From Echinostoma caproni (taxonomy: Eukaryota > Platyhelminthes > Trematoda > Plagiorchiida > Echinostomatidae), in contig UZAN01042686.1 of the NCBI GenBank assembly GCA_900618425.1, forward strand, positions 366-38,242: a stretch of 37,877 bases of DNA, in the 5' to 3' direction. This document shows, piece by piece, positions 1-12,517 of this stretch. The first letter of the stretch is position 1; every line of letters begins with the position of its first letter. The notes beneath the pieces are model-generated. The model searched no databases. It worked only from the letters and a program-made list of their open reading frames with translations, and was not told the origin of the DNA. The position numbers and the translations under genes are program-made.

Positions 1-191
1 TCTCAAGGGTCAGCATTCCCACAAAAGAACTGTCAAAGTCAAAGTCTTATTACGGGAATTACTCACAAGCTCATTCTTTTCTTGTCCCCTTAGGATGTTT
101 ACAAAGTTGAATCATTTCTCGGCGAGAAAAAATGATTTAGATTTCCTGGTAGGAGATAACGTATAATATAGTGTTAAAAAAATTTGTTTTT

Positions 192-830
192 TTACTTGTG
201 TAGGAATGTGAGATATGCCAGTGTTTCATCGAATTTCCGCTTGAAAGATTCAGTAGTTGGAGCACAAACGACGTGAGATGGAGGGGTGTTCCAAGTACTG
301 TATACTCTGACTACATAAGATTTGGCGCCGGCATTCCAGTTGACAGCTCGGAATCAGTAACTTGGAACGGTATCCCCTAAAGTGTTCATTCTTCCATAAC
401 ATGATCAGCGGCCGACATAGATGGTATGGGTTTTTTAGTATTTCATACGTCAAAATCAAGTCTCCCCGAATTCGGCGGTACTGAGCAGAATATAGTCCCA
501 GTGAGCATATTCTCTCCTCATAGGTGAGGTTGTGCAATCCCTTGACCATACATTCCTTGTGGACGCTCATGCATCTAGCGATCACGCTGCATCCACGGTC
601 TCCAAGATTGGATGGCGTACTCTGTGTACGGTCCAATATATACTGACAGCAACCGTGAGAACAGTGCTGATTCAAACCGGCCAAAGACTAGCCTAAGCAA
701 GCCAACATTCTTGACAACAGCGGGCAAAGCCTCAGCACAATTGGTCAAACAGCTTAAGTCCTCTTGAAAAATTATACCTGAGTACTTTTCACTTGAAGAA
801 TGTGGCGTAATGTGATATAAAACGTCCTAA
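192..830 (-). mobile_element. CR1-like non-LTR retrotransposon, decayed 3' end of reverse transcriptase ORF
   Basis: Minus-strand translation gives the C-terminal part of a CR1/Jockey-type ORF2. It covers the segments IIFQEDLSC, VVKNVGLLRLVFGRF, TEYAIQSW and SLGLYSAQYRRIRGDLI, and ends near FDETLAYLTFLHK before a TAA at 192-194. The same segments occur in the same order in the copy at 21952-23083, so the two are one family. Several frameshifts and stops are present, for example a TAG after MQRDR and a frame change near 280 just before SFKRKFDE. The reverse-transcriptase catalytic core is absent. It is a non-functional fragment. The 3' boundary is uncertain because the sequence after the stop is A-rich but lacks the octamer tail of the other copy. 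Confidence 0.85.
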
Positions 831-3800
831 CCAGATTTAGGGTTTATATTTCCTTGCGTCAATCTCTTTATTCTCCGCGTAATTCATCAAAACACCAGGA
901 TGTATTGGAATACGAATATGTTCAATTTTGTTTATCGGATTAACCAACCATGGAAAAAGTCCCTTTTACATGAAAACTGATGATTTTCTGTCTTCTTGAA
1001 GAACGAATATATACCTTAGGGCCTGAAACCCGGCAAGTTAATCCAGATAATAAATCAAATACATATTGAAATACCCAGACATTGAATTGATTCGCAAGTT
1101 AGAGAAAATCAGTCGCCTCAGGTTTCCGAGTTATCATCTCCGAGTTATTATATTTCCATGTTCAAGTTCATAAGAGTGGCAGTCACAAAGACTATGCAAA
1201 CGGTCAATTTTGTCTCCTGGCAAATACAATCATTCAGTTTCAGTTGAATCTTGTCTTGTTTGTTCCGTTGTCAGATTTTACGTGCAATTATTGCAAATAA
1301 GCAATATAATCCTATGTGATTGATTACCTCGGAGCTCACTCGCCCCCAAACCGAGAGTGTAATGATAACATATTTGCGCTATCAGATGCCTTCAATCGTT
1401 TTGGGGTTTAGTCTGTCGCGAAGCTTTGCAGCCAGAGTTCTTCCTACTCCGTTGATCCTATAACTCTGAATAAAATGGAAACACGCACCCAAACCCCCGG
1501 TTTCTTGTTTAACCAGATTTCGAGCTTTGTTATCACTGAAATCCTGTATTGGCCTGTTTTTATTTGTGGGCTGTTTGCTTGTCAATTTTAACCTAACAGT
1601 TGGGACGCTTTTGGATTTCTCCACACTCACCTGAAATTTCCCTTTCCAGATTTGTACCCGTTTTCTAGCGGTCATAAAACCCACATTTGGCAGGTGTATG
1701 CTATTACGGAGATGATAAGCATAATCACATATACACATGTATACTGGTATTTTGAGCTGCTTTTTTATTGGTATCAGTTGCATTTCTGTTGTCATTTAAA
1801 ACGATAAATATGGTTAACATAGAACATAATGCTAGCCGCATGATAGTCATGCTATCAATTTCTTGTTTTTGGAATAATATTCTACAGATGATGGAATACG
1901 AGAACCTGTCTTTGTAACACGTTCCATACCGCTTTAAACACGATAGTACACAGACGTGCCACAATGTTTGTGTTACGTGAGATGTGTGAAAACCAAATCG
2001 CCTTCCGAGTACAGTAAGTTGGCATTGGCACGAAATGCCTAATTCCAGTCACACAAGCTCTGGAACCAATCCAAAATGGGAACCTAAATGAACAAAATGT
2101 GTCGTCCCTCGTGCAGGTGATGTTTATCACATAGATAGGAGGACAAAATTCTGGGATCTTTCGCGATACCATTTTTGAATGATGGAATCAGGAGGAGCTT
2201 GGCAGTACCGCGAAGGTGATCGGGCACAAGTTGAAGGTACGTGTTTAAATATGAGAAATTCTGAAAACATAACGGGGACTATAGTATTTGATGAAGAATA
2301 TCATAGCAAAATGATTTAGCGATCTGTTACCTTGTTTTAGAGAGATATGGTTTTAATTGCAGCAACTTCAAGTTTTATCCCATGTTCGCATTCCCTATTT
2401 TTTCATCGTAGACAAACCAGATTAGCGGAAACTGCGTATCAACCTTATTTAGGTGAATATATCAGCAAGAAACCCGAAAAAACGCAGAATGTCTTGTTAC
2501 TCAATATATAAAGTTTTGTCAAACCTTTCTTGGATTCTGCTACCAGTTAATTAACTGAAACTGTTCTACAGACAGCATTTGACTGGTTTTTTGAAGCAAT
2601 ATTTTTCGAATTTGACTATCTCTTAGTTCGTGAGTTTGCTTGCGAAGAATAAAATTACCAAATCAGTGGGTAACAAAACGAGGTACAGGCACAGCTGACA
2701 ACAACGATTATATACTCAGAAATTCTGCCATAAATAAATAATACGTGAACTGTACTTTTTTAGGTTTCCGTTGCAAAATGTGGGCTATGTTGAAAGAAAT
2801 AGGTGCACCCAACCACGAGGCAAATTCATGATATTTGAATGTGATTGAACAACGGAGGAACCGGTCACCATGCACGTTCAATGCTACTAAGGTGTAAGAC
2901 AAATCAAAGTGAACAATTATGGGGAATCATATGTGGTGTACAAGTTAGATTTCCAACTGTAATTAACGTTGGTATCGCATACGATTTTTTATATTCGTGT
3001 ATTGTTTTCCGGGTAAATATATCTCCTTCTGGTTTCATGGTCCCCACTGTGTGTGTATCTCATTGTGTGTGAATCATTTCTGCTCGTAAATCGTAGCTGT
3101 CAGTTACAACATAATTTGATGATTCTAATGAGGCATGACACGAAATACGCTACAAAATTAATCAATCCGGACAGGTTAATATTTATGAAACTGGAATACC
3201 AAAACAGCTTGAGATTCAAACTATAGGGTTTACATCTACTTTACGCAAATACACGTTTTCAGGGTAAGGTAAAAATGCACAACTGAAAAAGAAATGTACT
3301 AATTCAAAGTTAGTGTAAATACGTGGAAAGATAATCACGTACACAGCCTCGTACCCACAATCAAAAGCATCTGTCTGTACAGTTGAATGGCCAGCAACTT
3401 CAACTGATCCGTCTACGTTGCACTCCATTGATGCGTGTTACTTCCATTTAAGTTTCGATAATGGGCCCGGCGAGTGAAGCCACAAATTTCTCCATTCCAC
3501 AAAACCCGTTCGAATTATTTCCGTAGTATGCATGTGAGATTAAGTATTCAAACGATAAATCTTTTATATAATGCTTCAATGAACAGAGCATTGTGAAGAG
3601 AATCAGCATAACGGGTATGGAAAAAGCAAAGCAAATCCAATGGGAAAGTGATAAAGCACAAAAACAACCTCCGAATTATATGAGATATGAAAGCTTGTTC
3701 AATTTTATTTTCCGACTGTTCAAAATTAAATGAGTGACGTGATTCGCTCAAGTTAAACTTTTTATGTTAGCGAAATTGATTGGGCTTCGAAAGGAGTATC

Positions 3801-4880
3801 TATCAGTTTGGCATCCCTTTGTGTCAGATTTAATCCAAATTGATAAGTATTATTATTCCACACTAGGAGAAAAGAACACGCGTTCGATAATATTCCTATA
3901 CTGAGATAAAGGTAAACTGAAAATGCGTGCAACAGCGATCCGTCCGATCTGAGGAACCAGACAACAAAGGACACAGTTGAGCCACATATCGAGAGAAGCT
4001 GCTGGCAAGGCACGTCAGACAAAAGATCAAGGAACATCAAACGGTACAACGTGTTCAAAGGGCAAACAGTTCAACCACGGGCACAGTCCATGTGTACTGC
4101 TTTTGCCCCTTATACATGCACGGAAACGTCTAACTTGGGACATGGAATGCATGTATGTAATAGAGCAAATTGAACTAGCTCTTTGAGAGTTCAAGAAGGA
4201 GCAGACAGAGTACCATAAAACAATTTGACATAAGGAAAGGTGTAGAATGAATAATGAACAGTGAAATCGGATGAGGGGTACAGGACACAAGTGCAGAATT
4301 AAGAAAGATCGGCTGTTACCGATATGCCACCAAAATGTGCCATGCTGTATACACATATCAACTACTTCCTTAGGAGAGCGACAAGGAAGAGAAAAGCGGT
4401 ATTACTGGAATACTAACAGTGTTGGAGACGGGTTATGCCATATGCACTGAGATTTNTCATACCGTCCATGATCATGAGGGTGGAGTGAGATTTAGTATAT
4501 GAACAAAGGCACCAGGTATGCCATTTGTAAGATAAATGGGCGAAACATGTTAAATAAAGTGTATCAGGTGGGTCAAGATCAAGTGACTGTTCACTGGGCG
4601 AATATTCTCTGGTCCATGAGCGATGATCAGTAAGTGGTCTAAACGGGATATGCATTTACCACAATCTAGGGAGGGTGTTAAACGGATGAGGGAAGTCTTA
4701 ATGCATATTTAATTAGGCTTGAATGAAATGGCGTAGGAATGTTATCCAAACAAAAAACATTTGTGCAGTAATTTATTATTTGCTATTTTACTTAAAATAC
4801 TTAAAATACCTAATACTTACTTAATCAGTTCGTGAAACTGGAGAATTATAGTTACTTTTTGAGAATACTGGAAGATTCCA
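831..4880. other. Gene-free stretch; one weak transposase-like ORF
   Basis: No gene could be supported here. A 137-codon open stretch on the minus strand (1382-1795) ends with GRTLAAKLRDRLNPKTIEG, which resembles the end of hAT-type transposases, but the rest is not recognisable. An N occurs at 4456. Confidence 0.5.
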
Positions 4881-5059
4881 TTTATTTATATGATGAACTC
4901 GTTGTGTAAATGAGGCCTGAGAAGAAAAGCTGATTAGCACTGGACAGCTGTTTTGACTTATTTGGGCCTCATTACCAGTGCTAATCCGTCGACTCAACTG
5001 GGGATCTAATGCTTGACCTCAGAACGTAAGAATACTACCCACACGGCCACCGGGCAGCT
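4881..5059 (-). mobile_element. tRNA-derived SINE, type 1, copy 1
   Basis: On the minus strand it starts GCTGCCCGGTGGCCGTGTGG, carrying an A-box-like GGTGGCCGTGTGG. The B-box region, near GTTCTGAGGTCAAG..TTAGATCCCCAG, is weak. The body contains CCAGTGCTAATCAGCTTTTC and the tail ends CTCATTTACACAACGAGTTC then ATATAAATAAATGG. Head, body and tail match the copies at 5230 and 34895 in the same order. SINEs of this kind are transcribed by RNA polymerase III from the internal tRNA-like promoter and use LINE proteins to move. Confidence 0.75.
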
Positions 5060-5229
5060 GATCAGACCGTTTTTCATTTTGCATACATACGATATGGCAT
5101 AGCCCATCTTTACAGGCAACGGACCTCGCTCATTTCAGCACTAGCCTTCAGGGTTATGAATCATTTGGAAACTTTAAAACCTAAATATTTGTTGTATGAA
5201 AGTAATGAAGGATTTTATTTGTCTGTTCA

Positions 5230-5415
5230 GCTGCCCGGTGGCGAAATGGGTGGCGTGCATGTGTTCCATCTATGAGGGCTCGGTTTCGATCCTCAGCTGG
5301 GTCGGTAAATTCTCACCGCTGATCACACATAAATAAATCGAAACAGGTATCAAGTGCTAACCAGATTTTCCGCTCACGCCTCATTTACGAGACGAATTCG
5401 TCATATAAATTATAG
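5230..5415 (+). mobile_element. tRNA-derived SINE, type 1, copy 2
   Basis: It starts GCTGCCCGGTGGCGAAATGG (A box) with a B-box-like GGTTTCGATCCTCAG about 40 bases on. The body contains AAGTGCTAACCAGATTTTC and the tail is CTCATTTACGAGACGAATTC then GTCATATAAAT. It sits head-to-head with copy 1, 170 bases away, forming an inverted pair. The head resembles a class II (Ser/Leu-like) tRNA, but it lacks a foldable full cloverleaf, so it is not called as a tRNA gene. Confidence 0.8.
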
Positions 5416-6798
5416 TTGCCTAAGATTTATATGATAGTTATCAGATTCTATGACTTATTATCATGGTTATAATTAAGTAACATCAGTTGAAGTTTAGTCC
5501 GCTTCTAAAAATAACCTGTCTTTGTGTCGCAGGCATCTTACTTGTTGAGTTACGGATCCCATCGGAAACCCTGAACAATTCACGTCCATTTGATCATCAA
5601 TCTTAAATTTCGCAGCGTACCGTATAACTGGTTAGAAGGGATTTATCTAGTATCAATCTGTTACTTTTTGGATCTTTTTTGCTCAATCTAAAAATCCCGG
5701 TAATTGATTGGCATGCTTACCGCTCGCATTTTCTTCGAAGAGCAATATGTATCATCATCAATACCACCTTGGGGACACTTTTCTACTATTTGTATCGATT
5801 TTAGGTTCTAACAAATTGGCTGTTTGGTGGCTAACGTCACGTGACGGACGAGCTCTCCTGAATGTAACTTTACTTGAGTGATGGGGATTGTGAGCCTGGT
5901 CGAATTACTTCGTTTGTAAATGATGATACTACATTTCAAATGGATTTACTTCTCACGAGGTACTCTGAATATGAGGTCACTCGTTTGGATCTCACTTTTC
6001 TTTCACCGTTTCCTTTTCCTTTTGAGAAAACACCTATCGAGATAGTGAAGAATCGGTAACTTTTATCTGTCATTTCCCACAAACAGCAATTTACAGTCAT
6101 ATAACGGAAAATATCATAAACGAAAGTATCTTTGGGGAGAAAAAAATACCTCAGTCCAATCCTAGTTGAAGCTTGATAGTAATTCAATTTGTCGAACATA
6201 TCTCTGGTATAGGGTTTCTGTTTAATCTTGGATTGTTGTACGAAACGGATTCTATGCGTCTCATTCGGATTGCATTTTAGGGTAAACAGTTCCAAACCTA
6301 ATTTTTTAACACATTGCGATACAAAGGTTCGGTCAAAATTTCCATGTGATGCCTATTGAAACCGATGTGATTATCCTTTTGCTTGGACACACTGTGAATA
6401 CATGCATGTTTGTGTCATGCAGTATTACCATGTCTCTGCGTAAACAAACCGGTCTGAAGTTCTCCTGTCTGATTCCCGATGTTGTTGTAGAAGAAAGATA
6501 AACAAAGATACGTGACATTTCTTTCCCGGAGTGGATTAGATTACCGATAAGCAACAACAAAAAGGGAGCAGAGTTTACTTCGGAAATACTTATTGACTAC
6601 AAAGAGGGAAAGCACCGACTAATTCAATACAGGATAGCTTATGTCTGAATACAAAATAACAAATTCTTTTCAGTATAATGGAAAGTTTCTGTTGTATTGT
6701 TCATCACCAGGGTTTCCGCATTGTGTTAGTGTGTAATAGTAGTCTCAATTCTCAGGAGGTTATTTATCGTTCACCTTGTGTTTTAGGCAGTTGTTATG

Positions 6799-6818
6799 AA
6801 ATCAAATCAAATCAAATC
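6799..6818. repeat. (AATCA)n short tandem repeat
   Basis: Pentamer AATCA repeated about four times (AAATCAAATCAAATCAAATC). Confidence 0.85.
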
Positions 6819-8874
6819 GACAAACTTAAGTAGATTGAGGCATACACATAGAGTAACACCACAGACCCCGGTGTTTGTGAATTCGCATATGTAACTGGTG
6901 AATCGATTAACCGAATGTGTTGATCATACACTAGGAAAAAGGATCTGAACTCCCGAACCAAAGGATTACGGTTACAGTTACGGGAAAGGCATACATCTCA
7001 CGGAAGGACGAAACGACTACTCGGTACATTTTATTGACGTTCTTGCAGTACATTTGTCAAACTCATCGAGAAGTTGTACAGTAGACTAAGTTCTTTGAAA
7101 ACGCTTATTGGGCAGCCACGATGCGAAATATTTGAGAGGGTCTGGTTCATTCTTTAAGCACTTTACAATACACATCAACATAAGTAGAACTTCGCTGGCC
7201 AGAGAATGAATGCCGTACATTCAGATCGATCCCTTCTCGAGTCATTCAGGTACATTACACAAAATAGAATGCAACTTTGAGGTGGATCAGCGATTGAGAA
7301 CAGTGAAGTAAAGAATAATGCCAGCCCCAAATAACGCAGTTATGTTCAATACCATCATCATATACCACAAAAAAGAGAATGAATTTGTGGGGTTACATAT
7401 GCTTTAAAAGGAACGGGAAGAGGTTTGATAGGGTGTCTTTATGAACAAGAATCTTGTTTTTATTTTGGTGAACAATACATTTGCAAGTTTATTACATGAA
7501 CAAATAGTGAACAGAAGAAACTACAACAGGAAAAAAGAACCGGCTTCCGAAAACCCATTTGTTTTGTTTAGAATAATATGAATAAAAATAGACGTGGAAA
7601 ATGCCCAGCATTATCAATAAGTGCCATTTTGTTTAAAGAGATTTTCATGGGACAAAGTTACCCATTTTTGAACTCAAGTTACAACGGTGGTCAGAAGAAC
7701 CATGTCAGTTTATTGCAAAATGATAAAAATAATATTTACCTCTAAAATGCAAAGAATATGCATCGAGTCATTTGAGTCATTCGGGGAACATGCTGCACAA
7801 GGAACCCTGAATGATGGTAGCGAGGTTCGCAAACGTTTGGCCGAGGTAGGATAAGTTGATGGACACAACTATTCAATCACTGACTCCTGATAAGTGTCTA
7901 ATCATGAATCATAATTTGATCTTCCGTGAATCAACTACAGCTGCACACGAATTGAACATTTTGATCACTTACCTCTATCTATCGAGACATGACACTTTTC
8001 TGTTTGCATACAGCACTTAAAGTTGAATATAAATGTAAGCCAAAACCGTAGGATTCATTAACATAAAAGCTGTTTCAAAGAGATAAGCGGAGAAAAGGTT
8101 GCAGATGGGATAATTGACAATTTAGCCCACTTTTTTGCATATGATGTATCATCAGGCATGGTCAAGTGGAGTTCATCCGCTTCTGTATAGTCAATTATAG
8201 GGAAGAAAGGAACTAAAATTTAAAATTACGTCATGCAAAATGAATTAGTATAACCTTGGTTTAGTGATCTATTTGATGTGCATGATTTTTCTATCAAAAA
8301 ATGATTTACGTACTTACTATTCCTCATGAGGGTACTTTTTTCTTTAACCTATTAAAGTCACTTGTTGTCTCTTCTAAACTACACGTTGCTCAGAAAAATC
8401 ACGCGTTGCCGAGAGCAACGTTCTTCACTCCTCATCATATCCCATCGGACAAGGCTTCTTAAAACATCACGCACTCTGGATGAGTTTGAGTGTGCAACAT
8501 CGATTCGCCTAAGGTGTTGAATGTCTCGGGGAGACCTATGTCAGGGGATTTATTGAAGAGTGAACAACTTTGGTCTCAGCACTGAGTGATGGGTGACCGG
8601 TAGTTTGTAGATTCGAATGAATAAAAAGACGACGGCAAACAAATCAGTTCGCGGTATGGTTGGCCTGGGTTTATTGTAGGACAACGTTGAGTATGTATCG
8701 GAAAGAATTTACTCATTTCCGTGCTGTTGAATTTCACTAAACACTACTGTTTATTTAGGCTACGGTTCAGTAAATCAAACTTAAAATGAATGACACCACT
8801 GGTCTTATAGTTGAATGAAAGTAGTTGAGGAAAAGGGGACCTAACAGGCATTGATCGGGTCACGTGTGGTATTG

Positions 8875-8914
8875 TACTACTACTACTACCACTACCACTA
8901 TTACTATTGCTACT
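8875..8914. repeat. Imperfect trinucleotide (CTA/CTR) microsatellite
   Basis: A run of TACTACTACTACCACTACCA-type trinucleotides, imperfect, in a gene-free stretch. Confidence 0.85.
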
Positions 8915-9879
8915 TTAGGTTTAATTAACGTACACACGGGCATCAAAAGCATCAGGATTTTTTTAACTTAATCCCGTTCTACCTCGTGAATCTTGATCAC
9001 AGTTAGAAGTGATTGGATAAACTTTGCCTGAGTTTTTCTGACTGACTGTGTTATTTTTATCAACACTGCGGACTGTTCTTCGACNTTCTTCGACGAACTG
9101 TTCTATAAGGCTCGCTGATCTCACTCGCGTCTTCTGCTGAACGATGATAGGGGCCTATTCCGAAATGTTTCGTTAACCGATAATGACGTAATCTCACATT
9201 ATTGGGTCATTTGGTCCTCAAATCATTGCAGCACCTGAAGCTGTCTGCATTCCATCATCATGCCTTCATCCAACCCAGTTATTTGAATGTAACCGCAATA
9301 TAGTTTTGCTCTCGTTCGACTTGTTCTCGTAACTTCTCCATCATCAATGACCAGTGTGAATCCCATAACAAAATTAGGTGTAAACAGTTATGCATATCCA
9401 AGTTGAGCAAAAATAACTGTGTGAAAAATCTACGGTGGCCAAATTGTTCAATGCGAACACTCATAGAAAATAATGATGTATAAGCAAAATTTCGTTTATC
9501 GTTTCTCACTGTGTTTTTGTGATTCCTCGTTACGGTTCCCTTGACACCATAATTACACACAATGCTAGTTCTTAGTTATCAAAATCGAAAGATTCAGAAA
9601 AAGATACCACTTCTGCACACGTAATGAATATTTACCGTTTTGACAGTTGAGTTGGTGTCTTTGAAAACAGATGAATATTGAAAATCCTCTTGGGGTTGAA
9701 AATATTTAAGGTAGGAAACACCCGTTACAATCACTAAAAGCTATTTCCTTTTTCCAGTGGGCTATGCAATATGAATGTGACAACGAACGCTTAGAAAAAT
9801 AAACTGAAGGTGGCAAATATAGTCATTCATTGATAATTGAGAGGACTACCTTTCCGTCGGCAACCCTCCGAATTCGTTC

Positions 9880-9900
9880 ATTCACTCACTCACTCACTTA
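9880..9900. repeat. (CACT)n microsatellite
   Basis: Tandem ATTCACTCACTCACTCACTT, just upstream of the type-2 SINE copy 1. Confidence 0.85.
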
Positions 9901-9967
9901 CCAAATCCTTCCCTTGCTAACTCAAATAATGAATTAATAAAGAAATGTCTTTTTACTTCCTTTTCCT

Positions 9968-10124
9968 ATTTATTGAATATACAAAGGTACAGTCAACTTT
10001 CAGGATGGGGACTGCGGTCTGGAAAATACAGAATGAGGAAAGAGTGGCGGCAGTGAAGCGGTTTGGATCCAGGGCATCCAGGTCACAAGGTGCAGAATTA
10101 ACCACTTGGCCACCACCGCCTGAT
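9968..10124 (-). mobile_element. tRNA-derived SINE, type 2, copy 1
   Basis: On the minus strand it begins GGCGGTGGTGGCCAAGTGG (A box TGGCCAAGTGG), has a degenerate B box near CCCTGGATCCAAACCG, and ends with CCTGAAAGTTGACTGTACC then TTTGTATATTCAATAAA. The same tail is found at 20348 and 21097 on the same strand. The head differs from type-1 SINEs. Confidence 0.7.
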
Positions 10125-11756
10125 ATTTCGAAAAATGTATTGAGCATACTTTTCCATTTCTAATTGTTGGAACAAAGTGGACTATTAAAGTGATTGATTT
10201 CTATGGAAAAATCAGTAAAAAGCCCTGTAGATATTTCTACTCAACTGATTGGTAGATCTACTCATCAATTAATAAATAAATGGGACAGTAATACAATACG
10301 TCTATCAATCTTTTGTTGAAATTTTTGCGCAGGGACCTCACTGAGAGTTGGAATGGTGTTTTCCATTAGTTGTTCATTTCTGAATATTTTGAATGAGGAT
10401 TCTATCTCAATCTAATCCATTTTCCGTTTGGATGTCTCTCAATTGAACCATTACATGAGTTTGAACGATCACTAAAAGCCTAAATAATTAAACATCAAGG
10501 TCATTATCGATCATCAGTATTGATTTTTTTGTCAGAATAACTTGCACCTCTTTCACAATTAAATTAAACATTACGAAGTCATCACCGGACTAATGTTCTA
10601 TTTTATTGTCATGGCAACTACTCGGATTGTGATCGAATTTCGTGGATTCGGATGCAGGGATGTTGATTGTGCATGGGAGTTCCAGTTGAAGGATAAACGC
10701 TTTCTGTTCCGGATAAAAGACAACTGAATAACTGTAATTCCGATTATGAAAACAAAAAACGGAATGCGTTTCATTCGTTTGGAAATGTTGCCAGGTTTGA
10801 GTAGACTAATCTGATTCCACAGCACTCATCTAGAATGATTCGTGACATGCAATTTGTGTTCCATGGTTTAATCCGATGCTACTTAACATTGTACTCCCTG
10901 TCATTGTGAGTTATTATTTACCGAATGAGTTTGCTGTTGCCTTCGAATGATAAGTGAAAGTCGACTTTCTTTTGCGAAGTGTACCTGAATCGATTGGAAC
11001 ACGTCCGATGGGGAATAAAATGCATGCAACGAATCTCTCAAAAAAAACAACAACAACAGTCTGCGAGAAGAAAATGGTTCATAAATACAATGATGATTAC
11101 ATTCTAAATAAACACATACTAAATGTACCAAAATACTTGAAAGTAAGGGCAAGGAAGAAAAGTTGCTAGTTTTTGCAAAGCTTGTCAAGTATCATCCAAA
11201 TGCGAATACATTGTGGAGCCTCAGGAACACCGTAAAAACGTGGCGTCAGTGAGATTGCTGATAGCGCCATTTTCACTGTTTTTCTTAACCACATAGACCC
11301 CTCTGATGTAGGCCTGGTTTTGTGTAATCTTACATCTCTACCAAGTAGCTAATTATACTTCTTTGTAACTTTTCTGTCTCCCATTGTACGGGCGATTTTT
11401 TCATAACCGCGGTTTTTGCTTTGGAAATATCAGTTTCGCTTTCAAATTGTGCAACCGTTATGCATGCTCTTTCTTGCCCCAGTTTTCGCTGTCATTTTTT
11501 GGCTTGCTATTTGGAGGAAGGAGTAGAAGGAAGATTGAAACGTTCAACTCAGCATCAGAAGGACAACAGCGAATTAAGGGAAGTTAAGGTTTCAATAATG
11601 AGGAGTAAGTGCACGAGCGCCATTGTTTGCGCCACCACCATATCACTCAGTGTCTCTTACCATTGATTACGTTGATTATAATGCCCTCATCCAGGAAGCT
11701 TAACGCAGACTACGTCTCATAGTCACGGTTTTCATACTGTCACGCCAGGTTTAAAT
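10125..11756. other. Gene-free stretch
   Basis: Only short open stretches without recognisable motifs are present. The lower end of the RTE-like element may extend into the last few hundred bases, but I could not trace it. Confidence 0.45.
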
Positions 11757-12517
11757 TTGATTACTTTTGGAACCCAACACCTATCTCAGAAAACATCGCG
11801 CGCTTTGGCAATCAAGTTGGCAACATGCACAGCGCATGCCCAAAACAACGTGATCCTGTGGACGCGACGGCATCACAAATATCTTAAGTTGGCAAATACC
11901 AGCCGATCCTTCTGTATGTGTGATCACACTTCTATGGTGCATCCGCCAGGTGAGATATAGCTGAACAGATAAAATTTGTCTAGTTGGTCTATAAATTCTC
12001 CAGTGAGAGTGAGGTTGAAGACCGGGCCAACCCAATCTTGTAGCAACATTTTACACTTTAAAGGCACAAAACGCATATCAAAAATAGATGCACTAGCACT
12101 CACACTATCCAGAAACGCTTGCCACCGACCTGGATGTTTACAATATCATAAGCGCACTCCAAGTCAGACATTTTGTCGCCTAGGATAGGNCTGATTCCAT
12201 AATCAAATCCACAACAAAGTAAAATAGAAATGGAGAGTGAGGGCGACCCTGTTGAAAGCCACAGTCAGTAGTGAACTCGGGCGAAAAATGGCCGTAAGCT
12301 CGGACTCGACATCAGCTATTGGTATGAAGGAATTGTAATCTTTAAGTAAACTTCTTGGGCACACCCTTGAGAGTGAAGCACCGCCAGAGTTTGGAGCGGT
12401 AGACTCAGTCGAAAGCCGCTTTCGGATGGAGGAAGACATAAATGGTGGGTCAACGAAAAGAGTGTCCCTGTTCTACAATTTGACCGGGCCTAAAACCAGC
12501 CTGAATGTCAGGCGCGC
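11757..12517 (-). mobile_element. RTE-like non-LTR retrotransposon, decayed reverse transcriptase
   Basis: Reading the minus strand across frames gives successive RTE-clade reverse-transcriptase blocks. These are DIQAGFRPG (near 12490-12517), FLHPKAAFD and LWRCFTLKGVPKKF, then FTTDCGFQQGRPHSPFLF (near 12225-12280), KCKMLLQDW (near 12030-12060) and LTLTGEFIDQLDKF. They match the RTE consensus for domains 3 to 7. The YADD catalytic box is lost: the equivalent position (12144-12172) reads LECAYDIV. At least four stops or frame changes occur, and an N lies at 12190. Endonuclease and 5' parts are absent. It is a dead copy; where its 3' end lies below 11757 is unclear. Confidence 0.85.

Larger units (their letters stand above)
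5416..9967. other. Gene-free stretch with microsatellites
   Basis: Apart from the repeats listed at 6799 and 8875 I see no gene or element. The N at 9085 lies between two copies of TTCTTCGAC. Confidence 0.5.

Noticed and set aside
3977..4356. Overlapping ORFs on both strands (69 and 109 codons)
   Set aside because: They overlap each other antisense and have no recognisable motif; likely chance.
5230..5305. Functional tRNA gene at the SINE heads
   Set aside because: A and B boxes are present but the arms do not pair well and the B box has an extra base; the shared body and tail show they are SINEs.
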